Positions 1 through 12,675 of a stretch of 64,000 nt of DNA are shown here, piece by piece. Source of the DNA: Climacium dendroides (lineage: Eukaryota > Streptophyta > Bryopsida > Hypnales > Climaciaceae); NCBI GenBank assembly GCA_950106755.1, contig CATNNA010000010.1, positions 1,116,001 to 1,180,000 on the forward strand, read 5' to 3'. Every line of letters begins with the position of its first letter. Within the stretch, counting starts at the first letter, position 1. The notes under the pieces were generated by a model, which was not told the origin of the DNA, searched no databases, and saw only the letters and a program-made list of their open reading frames with translations. Made by a program: the position numbers and the translations under genes.

Positions 1-195
1 TATTAAATACAGCATGATTTTTTGAGTCTCCTTTTTTTAAAACCCATTTCACTTACAAAAGTGTGGGGAAGCAATAGGGTTCTCTTAAACTTCATTTTTC
101 CATGAATCCTAATTATTTCGAAGATTTGCAACTTATGTGTTATGTTTTCGGACATGATTCCACGTCAAAACGATATAATTTATTGGTTTGGTTTC
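1..195. repeat. representative 195-bp satellite monomer
   Basis: First complete monomer. In order it holds TATTAAATACAGCATG (1-16), a T-rich stretch with TGAGTCTCC (23-31), T7A4CCC (32-45), GTGTGGGGAAGC (61-72), TAGGGTTCTC (75-84), TCCATGAATCC (99-109), the palindrome TTCGAA (117-122), TTCGGACATGATTCC (147-161), ACGTC (162-166), CGATATAATTTATTGG (171-186) and GGTTTC (190-195). It has four CpG sites, at 119, 149, 163 and 171. CAAAA occurs twice (56-60 and 166-170), a pentamer often noted in plant satellites. No canonical CENP-B box fits either strand. The length is close to a nucleosome repeat, as for many centromeric satellites. I do not recognise the family. Confidence 0.95.
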
Positions 196-2339
196 TATTA
201 AATACAGCATGATTTTTTGAGTCTCCTTTTTTTAAAACCCATTTCACTTACAAATGTGTGGGGAAGCAATAGGGTTCTCTTAAACTTCATTTTTCCATGA
301 ATCCTAATTATTTCGAAGATTTGCAACTTATGTGTTATGTTTTCGGACATGATTCCACGTCAAAACGATATAATTTATTGGTTTGGTTTGTATTAAATAC
401 AGCATGATTTTTAGAGTCTCCTTTTTTTAAAACCCATTTCACTTACAAAAGTATAGCGAAGCAATAGGGTTCTCTTAAACTTCATTTTTCCATGAATCCT
501 AATTATTTCGAAGATTTGCAACTTATGTGTTATGTTTTCGGACAGGCTTCCACGTCAAAACGATATAATTTATTGGTTTGGTTTCTATTAAATACAGCAT
601 GATTTTTAGAGTCTCCTTTTTTTAAAACCCATTTCACTTACAAAAGTATAGCGAAGCAATAGGGTTCTCTTAAACTTCATTCCTCCATGAATCCTAATTA
701 TTTCGAAGATTTGCAACTTATGTGTTATGTTTTCGGACACGATTCCACGTCAAAACGATATAATTTATTGGTTTGGTTTCTATTAAATACAGCATGATTT
801 TTTGAGTCTCCTTTTTTTCAAACCCATTTCACTTACAAAAGTGTGGGGAAGCAATAGGGTTCTCTTAAACTTCATTTTTCCATGAATCCTAATTATTTCG
901 AAGATTTGCAACTTATGTGTTATGTTTTCGGACATGATTCCACGTCAAAACGATATAATTTATTGGTTTGGTTTCTATTAAATACAGCATGATTTTTTGA
1001 GTCTCCTTTTTTTAAAACCCATTTCACTTACAAAAGTGTGGGGAAGCAATAGGGTTCTCTTAAACTTCATTTTTCCATGAATCCTAATTATTTCGAAGAT
1101 TTGCAACTTATGTGTTATGTTTTCGGACAGGCTTCCACGTCAAAACGATATAATTTATTGGTTTGGTTTCTATTAAATACAGCATGATTTTTAGAGTCTC
1201 CTCTTTTTAAAACCCATTTCACTTACAAAAGTGTGGGGAAGCAATAGGGTTCTCTTAAACTTCATTCCTCCATGAATCCTAATTATTTCGAAGATTTGCA
1301 ACTTATGTGTTATGTTTTCGGACATGATTCCACGTCAAAACGATATAATTTATTGGTTTGGTTTCTATTAAATACAGCATGATTTTTAGAGTCTCCTTTT
1401 TTTAAAACCCATTTCACTTACAAAAGTGTGGGGAAGCAATAGGGTTCTCTTAAACTTCATTCCTCCATGAATCCTAATTATTTCGAAGATTTGCAACTTA
1501 TGTGTTATGTTTTCGGACATGATTCCACGTGAAAACGATATAATTTATTGGTTTGGTTTCTATTAAATACAGCATGATTTTTAGAGTCTCCTTTTTTTAA
1601 AACCCATTTCACTTACAAAAGTGTGGGGAAGCAATAGGGTTCTCTTAAACTTCATTCCTCCATGAATCCTAATTATTTCGAAGATTTGCAACTTATGTGT
1701 TATGTTTTCGGACAGGCTTCCACGTCAAAACGATATAATTTATTGGTTTGGTTTCTATTAAATACAGCATGATTTTTAGAGTCTCCTTTTTTTAAAACCC
1801 ATTTCACTTACAAAAGTATAGCGAAGCAATAGGGTTCTCTTAAACTTCATTCCTCCATGAATCCTAATTATTTCGAAGATTTGCAACTTATGTGTTATGT
1901 TTTCGGACACGATTCCACGTCAAAACGATATAATTTATTGGTTTGGTTTCTATTAAATACAGCATGATTTTTTGAGTCTCCTTTTTTTAAAACCCATTTC
2001 ACTTACAAAAGTGTGGGGAAGCAATAGGGTTCTCTTAAACTTCATTTTTCCATGAATCCTAATTATTTCGAAGATTTGCAACTTATGTGTTATGTTTTCG
2101 GACATGATTCCACGTCAAAACGATATAATTTATTGGTTTGGTTTCTATTAAATACAGCATGATTTTTTGAGTCTCCTTTTTTTCAAACCCATTTCACTTA
2201 CAAAAGTGTGGGGAAGCAATAGGGTTCTCTTAAACTTCATTTTTCCATGAATCCTAATTATTTCGAAGATTTGCAACTTATGTGTTATGTTTTCGGACAT
2301 GATTCCACGTCAAAACGATATAATTTATTGGTTTGGTTT
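1..2339. repeat. Duplicated block A, copy 1 (offset 3510 bp)
   Basis: Twelve monomers matching 3511-5849 at every diagnostic site I compared, in the same order. Shared rare states include CAAATGTG in the second monomer, GTTTGTATT at its end, and TTTCAAACC in the fifth. The next base differs (C at 2340, G at 5850) and the following monomers are of different types. The left end of this copy may lie outside the window. Confidence 0.85.
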
Positions 2340-2925
2340 CTATTAAATACAGCATGATTTTTAGAGTCTCCTTTTTTTAAAACCCATTTCACTTACAAAA
2401 GTGTGGGGAAGCAATAGGGTTCTCTTAAACTTCATTTTTCCATGAATCCTAATTATTTCGAAGATTTGCAACTTATGTGTTATGTTTTCGGACAGGCTTC
2501 CACGGCAAAACGATATAATTTATTGGTTTGATTTCTATTAAATACAGCATGATTTTTAGAGTCTCCTTTTTTTAAAACCCATTTCACTTACAAAAGTATA
2601 GCGAAGCAATAGGGTTCTCTTAAACTTCATTTTTCCATGAATCCTAATTATTTCGAAGATTTGCAACTTATGTGTTATGTTTTCGGACAGGCTTCCACGT
2701 CAAAACGATATAATTTATTGGTTTGGTTTCTATTAAATACAGCATGATTTTTAGAGTCTCCTCTTTTTAAAACCCATTTCACTTACAAAAGTGTGGGGAA
2801 GCAATAGGGTTCTCTTAAACTTCATTCCTCCATGAATCCTAATTATTTCGAAGATTTGCAACTTATGTGTTATGTTTTCGGACATGATTCCACGTCAAAA
2901 CGATATAATTTATTGGTTTGGTTTC

Positions 2926-4485
2926 TATTAAATACAGCATGATTTTTAGAGTCTCCTTTTTTTAAAACCCATTTCACTTACAAAAGTGTGGGGAAGCAAT
3001 AGGGTTCTCTTAAACTTCATTCCTCCATGAATCCTAATTATTTCGAAGATTTGCAACTTATGTGTTATGTTTTCGGACATGATTCCACGTGAAAACGATA
3101 TAATTTATTGGTTTGGTTTCTATTAAATACAGCATGATTTTTAGAGTCTCCTCTTTTTAAAACCCATTTCACTTACAAAAGTGTGGGGAAGCAATAGGGT
3201 TCTCTTAAACTTCATTCCTCCATGAATCCTAATTATTTCGAAGATTTGCAACTTATGTGTTATGTTTTCGGACAGGCTTCCACGTCAAAACGATATAATT
3301 TATTGGTTTGGTTTCTATTAAATACAGCATGATTTTTAGAGTCTCCTTTTTTTAAAACCCATTTCACTTACAAAAGTATAGCGAAGCAATAGGGTTCTCT
3401 TAAACTTCATTCCTCCATGAATCCTAATTATTTCGAAGATTTGCAACTTATGTGTTATGTTTTCGGACACGATTCCACGTCAAAACGATATAATTTATTG
3501 GTTTGGTTTCTATTAAATACAGCATGATTTTTTGAGTCTCCTTTTTTTAAAACCCATTTCACTTACAAAAGTGTGGGGAAGCAATAGGGTTCTCTTAAAC
3601 TTCATTTTTCCATGAATCCTAATTATTTCGAAGATTTGCAACTTATGTGTTATGTTTTCGGACATGATTCCACGTCAAAACGATATAATTTATTGGTTTG
3701 GTTTCTATTAAATACAGCATGATTTTTTGAGTCTCCTTTTTTTAAAACCCATTTCACTTACAAATGTGTGGGGAAGCAATAGGGTTCTCTTAAACTTCAT
3801 TTTTCCATGAATCCTAATTATTTCGAAGATTTGCAACTTATGTGTTATGTTTTCGGACATGATTCCACGTCAAAACGATATAATTTATTGGTTTGGTTTG
3901 TATTAAATACAGCATGATTTTTAGAGTCTCCTTTTTTTAAAACCCATTTCACTTACAAAAGTATAGCGAAGCAATAGGGTTCTCTTAAACTTCATTTTTC
4001 CATGAATCCTAATTATTTCGAAGATTTGCAACTTATGTGTTATGTTTTCGGACAGGCTTCCACGTCAAAACGATATAATTTATTGGTTTGGTTTCTATTA
4101 AATACAGCATGATTTTTAGAGTCTCCTTTTTTTAAAACCCATTTCACTTACAAAAGTATAGCGAAGCAATAGGGTTCTCTTAAACTTCATTCCTCCATGA
4201 ATCCTAATTATTTCGAAGATTTGCAACTTATGTGTTATGTTTTCGGACACGATTCCACGTCAAAACGATATAATTTATTGGTTTGGTTTCTATTAAATAC
4301 AGCATGATTTTTTGAGTCTCCTTTTTTTCAAACCCATTTCACTTACAAAAGTGTGGGGAAGCAATAGGGTTCTCTTAAACTTCATTTTTCCATGAATCCT
4401 AATTATTTCGAAGATTTGCAACTTATGTGTTATGTTTTCGGACATGATTCCACGTCAAAACGATATAATTTATTGGTTTGGTTTC
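2926..4485. repeat. Duplicated block C, copy 1 (offset 8190 bp)
   Basis: Eight monomers matching 11116-12675, including the CACGTG monomer, the CAAATGTG monomer with its GTTTGTATT end, and the TTTCAAACC monomer. Flanking monomers on both sides differ from those of the other copy. Confidence 0.8.
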
Positions 4486-5849
4486 TATTAAATACAGCAT
4501 GATTTTTTGAGTCTCCTTTTTTTAAAACCCATTTCACTTACAAAAGTGTGGGGAAGCAATAGGGTTCTCTTAAACTTCATTTTTCCATGAATCCTAATTA
4601 TTTCGAAGATTTGCAACTTATGTGTTATGTTTTCGGACAGGCTTCCACGTCAAAACGATATAATTTATTGGTTTGGTTTCTATTAAATACAGCATGATTT
4701 TTAGAGTCTCCTCTTTTTAAAACCCATTTCACTTACAAAAGTGTGGGGAAGCAATAGGGTTCTCTTAAACTTCATTCCTCCATGAATCCTAATTATTTCG
4801 AAGATTTGCAACTTATGTGTTATGTTTTCGGACATGATTCCACGTCAAAACGATATAATTTATTGGTTTGGTTTCTATTAAATACAGCATGATTTTTAGA
4901 GTCTCCTTTTTTTAAAACCCATTTCACTTACAAAAGTGTGGGGAAGCAATAGGGTTCTCTTAAACTTCATTCCTCCATGAATCCTAATTATTTCGAAGAT
5001 TTGCAACTTATGTGTTATGTTTTCGGACATGATTCCACGTGAAAACGATATAATTTATTGGTTTGGTTTCTATTAAATACAGCATGATTTTTAGAGTCTC
5101 CTTTTTTTAAAACCCATTTCACTTACAAAAGTGTGGGGAAGCAATAGGGTTCTCTTAAACTTCATTCCTCCATGAATCCTAATTATTTCGAAGATTTGCA
5201 ACTTATGTGTTATGTTTTCGGACAGGCTTCCACGTCAAAACGATATAATTTATTGGTTTGGTTTCTATTAAATACAGCATGATTTTTAGAGTCTCCTTTT
5301 TTTAAAACCCATTTCACTTACAAAAGTATAGCGAAGCAATAGGGTTCTCTTAAACTTCATTCCTCCATGAATCCTAATTATTTCGAAGATTTGCAACTTA
5401 TGTGTTATGTTTTCGGACACGATTCCACGTCAAAACGATATAATTTATTGGTTTGGTTTCTATTAAATACAGCATGATTTTTTGAGTCTCCTTTTTTTAA
5501 AACCCATTTCACTTACAAAAGTGTGGGGAAGCAATAGGGTTCTCTTAAACTTCATTTTTCCATGAATCCTAATTATTTCGAAGATTTGCAACTTATGTGT
5601 TATGTTTTCGGACATGATTCCACGTCAAAACGATATAATTTATTGGTTTGGTTTCTATTAAATACAGCATGATTTTTTGAGTCTCCTTTTTTTCAAACCC
5701 ATTTCACTTACAAAAGTGTGGGGAAGCAATAGGGTTCTCTTAAACTTCATTTTTCCATGAATCCTAATTATTTCGAAGATTTGCAACTTATGTGTTATGT
5801 TTTCGGACATGATTCCACGTCAAAACGATATAATTTATTGGTTTGGTTT
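3511..5849. repeat. Duplicated block A, copy 2
   Basis: This copy repeats 1-2339 eighteen monomers later. It begins with TGAG and CAAATGTG monomers at 3511 and 3706 and keeps the order through the TTTCAAACC monomer at 5656. The break falls at the last base of that monomer, where GTTTGTATT replaces GTTTCTATT, so its 3' neighbour derives from a different source. Confidence 0.85.
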
Positions 5850-5850
5850 G

Positions 5851-7410
5851 TATTAAATACAGCATGATTTTTAGAGTCTCCTTTTTTTAAAACCCATTTC
5901 ACTTACAAAAGTATAGCGAAGCAATAGGGTTCTCTTAAACTTCATTTTTCCATGAATCCTAATTATTTCGAAGATTTGCAACTTATGTGTTATGTTTTCG
6001 GACAGGCTTCCACGTCAAAACGATATAATTTATTGGTTTGGTTTCTATTAAATACAGCATGATTTTTAGAGTCTCCTTTTTTTAAAACCCATTTCACTTA
6101 CAAAAGTATAGCGAAGCAATAGGGTTCTCTTAAACTTCATTCCTCCATGAATCCTAATTATTTCGAAGATTTGCAACTTATGTGTTATGTTTTCGGACAC
6201 GATTCCACGTCAAAACGATATAATTTATTGGTTTGGTTTCTATTAAATACAGCATGATTTTTTGAGTCTCCTTTTTTTCAAACCCATTTCACTTACAAAA
6301 GTGTGGGGAAGCAATAGGGTTCTCTTAAACTTCATTTTTCCATGAATCCTAATTATTTCGAAGATTTGCAACTTATGTGTTATGTTTTCGGACATGATTC
6401 CACGTCAAAACGATATAATTTATTGGTTTGGTTTCTATTAAATACAGCATGATTTTTTGAGTCTCCTTTTTTTAAAACCCATTTCACTTACAAAAGTGTG
6501 GGGAAGCAATAGGGTTCTCTTAAACTTCATTTTTCCATGAATCCTAATTATTTCGAAGATTTGCAACTTATGTGTTATGTTTTCGGACATGATTCCACGT
6601 CAAAACGATATAATTTATTGGTTTGGTTTGTATTAAATACAGCATGATTTTTAGAGTCTCCTTTTTTTAAAACCCATTTCACTTACAAAAGTATAGCGAA
6701 GCAATAGGGTTCTCTTAAACTTCATTTTTCCATGAATCCTAATTATTTCGAAGATTTGCAACTTATGTGTTATGTTTTCGGACAGGCTTCCACGTCAAAA
6801 CGATATAATTTATTGGTTTGGTTTCTATTAAATACAGCATGATTTTTAGAGTCTCCTTTTTTTAAAACCCATTTCACTTACAAAAGTATAGCGAAGCAAT
6901 AGGGTTCTCTTAAACTTCATTCCTCCATGAATCCTAATTATTTCGAAGATTTGCAACTTATGTGTTATGTTTTCGGACACGATTCCACGTCAAAACGATA
7001 TAATTTATTGGTTTGGTTTCTATTAAATACAGCATGATTTTTTGAGTCTCCTTTTTTTCAAACCCATTTCACTTACAAAAGTGTGGGGAAGCAATAGGGT
7101 TCTCTTAAACTTCATTTTTCCATGAATCCTAATTATTTCGAAGATTTGCAACTTATGTGTTATGTTTTCGGACATGATTCCACGTCAAAACGATATAATT
7201 TATTGGTTTGGTTTCTATTAAATACAGCATGATTTTTTGAGTCTCCTTTTTTTAAAACCCATTTCACTTACAAAAGTGTGGGGAAGCAATAGGGTTCTCT
7301 TAAACTTCATTTTTCCATGAATCCTAATTATTTCGAAGATTTGCAACTTATGTGTTATGTTTTCGGACATGATTCCACGTCAAAACGATATAATTTATTG
7401 GTTTGGTTTG
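5851..7410. repeat. Tandem pair of 4-monomer (780-bp) units
   Basis: The unit at 5851-6630 is repeated at 6631-7410. The order in each is GTATAGCG/CAGGCT, GTATAGCG/CACGAT, TTTCAAACC/TGAG, then TGAG ending in GTTTGTATT. All diagnostic sites agree. This is a recent tandem duplication of a four-monomer unit, consistent with unequal crossing over in register. Confidence 0.85.
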
Positions 7411-8580
7411 TATTAAATACAGCATGATTTTTAGAGTCTCCTTTTTTTAAAACCCATTTCACTTACAAAAGTATAGCGAAGCAATAGGGTTCTCTTAAAC
7501 TTCATTTTTCCATGAATCCTAATTATTTCGAAGATTTGCAACTTATGTGTTATGTTTTCGGACAGGCTTCCACGTCAAAACGATATAATTTATTGGTTTG
7601 GTTTCTATTAAATACAGCATGATTTTTAGAGTTTCCTTTTTTTAAAACCCATTTCACTTACAAAAGTATAGCGAAGCAATAGGGTTCTCTTAAACTTCAT
7701 TCCTCCATGAATCCTAATTATTTCGAAGATTTGCAACTTATGTGTTATGTTTTCGGACAGGCTTCCACGTCAAAACGATATAATTTATTGGTTTGATTTC
7801 TATTAAATACAGCATGATTTTTAGAGTCTCCTTTTTTTAAAACCCATTTCACTTACAAAAGTATAGCGAAGCAATAGGGTTCTCTTAAACTTCATTTTTC
7901 CATGAATCCTAATTATTTCGAAGATTTGCAACTTATGTGTTATGTTTTCGGACAGGCTTCCACGTCAAAACGATATAATTTATTGGTTTGGTTTCTATTA
8001 AATACAGCATGATTTTTAGAGTCTCCTCTTTTTAAAACCCATTTCACTTACAAAAGTGTGGGGAAGCAATAGGGTTCTCTTAAACTTCATTCCTCCATGA
8101 ATCCTAATTATTTCGAAGATTTGCAACTTATGTGTTATGTTTTCGGACATGATTCCACGTCAAAACGATATAATTTATTGGTTTGGTTTCTATTAAATAC
8201 AGCATGATTTTTAGAGTCTCCTTTTTTTAAAACCCATTTCACTTACAAAAGTGTGGGGAAGCAATAGGGTTCTCTTAAACTTCATTCCTCCATGAATCCT
8301 AATTATTTCGAAGATTTGCAACTTATGTGTTATGTTTTCGGACATGATTCCACGTGAAAACGATATAATTTATTGGTTTGGTTTCTATTAAATACAGCAT
8401 GATTTTTAGAGTCTCCTTTTTTTAAAACCCATTTCACTTACAAAAGTGTGGGGAAGCAATAGGGTTCTCTTAAACTTCATTCCTCCATGAATCCTAATTA
8501 TTTCGAAGATTTGCAACTTATGTGTTATGTTTTCGGACAGGCTTCCACGTCAAAACGATATAATTTATTGGTTTGGTTTC
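6631..8580. repeat. Duplicated block B, copy 1 (offset 5460 bp)
   Basis: Ten monomers in the same order as 12091-14040. The shared rare marker is AGAGTTTCC (in place of AGAGTCTCC) in the monomer at 7606, followed by GTTTGATTTC at that monomer's end. The copies part where the next monomers differ (8581 is GTATAGCG/CACGAT; 14041 is CCTCTTTTT/GTGTGGGG). Confidence 0.8.
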
Positions 8581-10725
8581 TATTAAATACAGCATGATTT
8601 TTAGAGTCTCCTTTTTTTAAAACCCATTTCACTTACAAAAGTATAGCGAAGCAATAGGGTTCTCTTAAACTTCATTCCTCCATGAATCCTAATTATTTCG
8701 AAGATTTGCAACTTATGTGTTATGTTTTCGGACACGATTCCACGTCAAAACGATATAATTTATTGGTTTGGTTTCTATTAAATACAGCATGATTTTTTGA
8801 GTCTCCTTTTTTTAAAACCCATTTCACTTACAAAAGTGTGGGGAAGCAATAGGGTTCTCTTAAACTTCATTTTTCCATGAATCCTAATTATTTCGAAGAT
8901 TTGCAACTTATGTGTTATGTTTTCGGACATGATTCCACGTCAAAACGATATAATTTATTGGTTTGGTTTCTATTAAATACAGCATGATTTTTTGAGTCTA
9001 CTTTTTTTAAAACCCATTTCACTTACAAAAGTATAGCGAAGCAATAGGGTTCTCTTAAACTTCATTCCTCCATGAATCCTAATTATTTCGAAGATTTGCA
9101 ACTTATGTGTTATGTTTTCGGACATGATTCCACGTCAAAACGATATAATTTATTGGTTTGGTTTCTATTAAATACAGCATGATTTTTTGAGTCTCCTTTT
9201 TTTAAAACCCATTTCACTTACAAAAGTGTGGGGAAGCAATAGGGTTCTCTTAAACTTCATTTTTCCATGAATCCTAATTATTTCGAAGATTTGCAACTTA
9301 TGTGTTATGTTTTCGGACATGATTCCACGTCAAAACGATATAATTTATTGGTTTGGTTTCTATTAAATACAGCATGATTTTTAGAGTCTCCTTTTTTTAA
9401 AACCCATTTCACTTACAAAAGTATAGCGAAGCAATAGGGTTCTCTTAAACTTCATTTTTCCATGAATCCTAATTATTTCGAAGATTTGCAACTTATGTGT
9501 TATGTTTTCGGACAGGCTTCCACGTCAAAACGATATAATTTATTGGTTTGGTTTCTATTAAATACAGCATGATTTTTAGAGTCTCCTCTTTTTAAAACCC
9601 ATTTCACTTACAAAAGTGTGGGGAAGCAATAGGGTTCTCTTAAACTTCATTCCTCCATGAATCCTAATTATTTCGAAGATTTGCAACTTATGTGTTATGT
9701 TTCCGGACATGATTCCACGTGAAAACGATATAATTTATTGGTTTGGTTTCTATTAAATACAGCATGATTTTTAGAGTCTCCTTTTTTTAAAACCCATTTC
9801 ACTTACAAAAGTTTGGGGAAGCAATAGGGTTCTCTTAAACTTCATTCCTCCATGAATCCTAATTATTTCGAAGATTTGCAACTTATGTGTTATGTTTTCG
9901 GACAGGCTTCCACGTCAAAACGATATAATTTATTGGTTTGGTTTCTATTAAATACAGCATGATTTTTAGAGTCTCCTTTTTTTAAAACCCATTTCACTTA
10001 CAAAAGTATAGCGAAGCAATAGGGTTCTCTTAAACTTCATTCCTCCATGAATCCTAATTATTTCGAAGATTTGCAACTTATGTGTTATGTTTTCGGACAC
10101 GATTCCACGTCAAAACGATATAATTTATTGGTTTGGTTTCTATTAAATACAGCATGATTTTTTGAGTCTCCTTTTTTTAAAACCCATTTCACTTACAAAA
10201 GTGTGGGGAAGCAATAGGGTTCTCTTAAACTTCATTTTTCCATGAATCCTAATTATTTCGAAGATTTGCAACTTATGTGTTATGTTTTCAGACAGGCTTC
10301 CACGTCAAAACGATATAATTTATTGGTTTGGTTTCTATTAAATACAGCATGATTTTTAGAGTCTCCTTTTTTTAAAACCCATTTCACTTACAAAAGTGTG
10401 GGGAAGCAATAGGGTTCTCTTAAACTTCATTTTTCCATGAATCCTAATTATTTCGAAGATTTGCAACTTATGTGTTATGTTTTCGGACATGATTCCACGT
10501 CAAAACGATATAATTTATTGGTTTGGTTTCTATTAAATACAGCATGATTTTTAGAGTCTCCTTTTTTTAAAACCCATTTCACTTACAAAAGTGTGGGGAA
10601 GCAATAGGGTTCTCTTAAACTTCATTCCTCCATGAATCCTAATTATTTCGAAGATTTGCAACTTATGTGTTATGTTTTCGGACAGGCTTCCACGTCAAAA
10701 CGATATAATTTATTGGTTTGGTTTC
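7606..10725. repeat. Duplicated block D, copy 1 (3120 bp, offset 6825 bp)
   Basis: Sixteen monomers repeated at 14431-17550. Diagnostic agreements include AGAGTTTCC in the first monomer, GTCTACTTT at 9000, GTTTGGGG at 9811 and TTTCAGACAGG at 10290. I saw one difference, TTCCGGACAT at 9702 against TTTCGGACAT in the other copy. This is among the longest near-identical blocks in the window, so the duplication is probably recent. Confidence 0.88.
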
Positions 10726-11115
10726 TATTAAATACAGCATGATTTTTAGAGTCTCCTTTTTTTAAAACCCATTTCACTTACAAAAGTATAGCGAAGCAAT
10801 AGGGTTCTCTTAAACTTCATTCCTCCATGAATCCTAATTATTTCGAAGATTTGCAACTTATGTGTTATGTTTTCGGACAGGCTTCCACGTCAAAACGATA
10901 TAATTTATTGGTTTGGTTTCTATTAAATACAGCATGATTTTTAGAGTCTCCTTTTTTTAAAACCCATTTCACTTACAAAAGTATAGCGAAGCAATAGGGT
11001 TCTCTTAAACTTCATTCCTCCATGAATCCTAATTATTTCGAAGATTTGCAACTTATGTGTTATGTTTTCGGACATGATTCCACGTCAAAACGATATAATT
11101 TATTGGTTTGGTTTC

Positions 11116-12675
11116 TATTAAATACAGCATGATTTTTAGAGTCTCCTTTTTTTAAAACCCATTTCACTTACAAAAGTGTGGGGAAGCAATAGGGTTCTCT
11201 TAAACTTCATTCCTCCATGAATCCTAATTATTTCGAAGATTTGCAACTTATGTGTTATGTTTTCGGACATGATTCCACGTGAAAACGATATAATTTATTG
11301 GTTTGGTTTCTATTAAATACAGCATGATTTTTAGAGTCTCCTCTTTTTAAAACCCATTTCACTTACAAAAGTGTGGGGAAGCAATAGGGTTCTCTTAAAC
11401 TTCATTCCTCCATGAATCCTAATTATTTCGAAGATTTGCAACTTATGTGTTATGTTTTCGGACAGGCTTCCACGTCAAAACGATATAATTTATTGGTTTG
11501 GTTTCTATTAAATACAGCATGATTTTTAGAGTCTCCTTTTTTTAAAACCCATTTCACTTACAAAAGTATAGCGAAGCAATAGGGTTCTCTTAAACTTCAT
11601 TCCTCCATGAATCCTAATTATTTCGAAGATTTGCAACTTATGTGTTATGTTTTCGGACACGATTCCACGTCAAAACGATATAATTTATTGGTTTGGTTTC
11701 TATTAAATACAGCATGATTTTTTGAGTCTCCTTTTTTTAAAACCCATTTCACTTACAAAAGTGTGGGGAAGCAATAGGGTTCTCTTAAACTTCATTTTTC
11801 CATGAATCCTAATTATTTCGAAGATTTGCAACTTATGTGTTATGTTTTCGGACATGATTCCACGTCAAAACGATATAATTTATTGGTTTGGTTTCTATTA
11901 AATACAGCATGATTTTTTGAGTCTCCTTTTTTTAAAACCCATTTCACTTACAAATGTGTGGGGAAGCAATAGGGTTCTCTTAAACTTCATTTTTCCATGA
12001 ATCCTAATTATTTCGAAGATTTGCAACTTATGTGTTATGTTTTCGGACATGATTCCACGTCAAAACGATATAATTTATTGGTTTGGTTTGTATTAAATAC
12101 AGCATGATTTTTAGAGTCTCCTTTTTTTAAAACCCATTTCACTTACAAAAGTATAGCGAAGCAATAGGGTTCTCTTAAACTTCATTTTTCCATGAATCCT
12201 AATTATTTCGAAGATTTGCAACTTATGTGTTATGTTTTCGGACAGGCTTCCACGTCAAAACGATATAATTTATTGGTTTGGTTTCTATTAAATACAGCAT
12301 GATTTTTAGAGTCTCCTTTTTTTAAAACCCATTTCACTTACAAAAGTATAGCGAAGCAATAGGGTTCTCTTAAACTTCATTCCTCCATGAATCCTAATTA
12401 TTTCGAAGATTTGCAACTTATGTGTTATGTTTTCGGACACGATTCCACGTCAAAACGATATAATTTATTGGTTTGGTTTCTATTAAATACAGCATGATTT
12501 TTTGAGTCTCCTTTTTTTCAAACCCATTTCACTTACAAAAGTGTGGGGAAGCAATAGGGTTCTCTTAAACTTCATTTTTCCATGAATCCTAATTATTTCG
12601 AAGATTTGCAACTTATGTGTTATGTTTTCGGACATGATTCCACGTCAAAACGATATAATTTATTGGTTTGGTTTC
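11116..12675. repeat. Duplicated block C, copy 2
   Basis: This repeats 2926-4485 forty-two monomers later. The rare CAAATGTG state at 11956 and TTTCAAACC at 12519 tie it to the first 5 kb of the window. The preceding monomer (10921) is GTATAGCG whereas the corresponding one at 2731 is CCTCTTTTT/GTGTGGGG, marking the left junction. Confidence 0.8.

Noticed and set aside
75..81. TAGGGTT in each monomer, a rotation of the plant telomere repeat (its reverse AACCCTA resembles a telo-box core)
   Set aside because: It occurs once per monomer with no tandem telomere units around it. A 7-bp match is expected by chance, and the flanks do not extend the telo-box.
77..90. Pol III B-box-like GGGTTCTC
   Set aside because: Only the first bases fit the GGTTCGANTCC consensus and there is no matching A-box or tRNA fold.
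117..161. CENP-B-box-like motif at TTCGAAGATT or TTCGGACATG
   Set aside because: The required A and CGGG positions are not matched on either strand.
1..195. A short minus-strand frame in most monomers (about 44 codons in AGAG types, about 50 in TGAG types)
   Set aside because: Because 195 is divisible by three, any open stretch recurs in every monomer. The start codon is lost in CAGGCT and CACGAT types with no sign of selection, so coding is unlikely.
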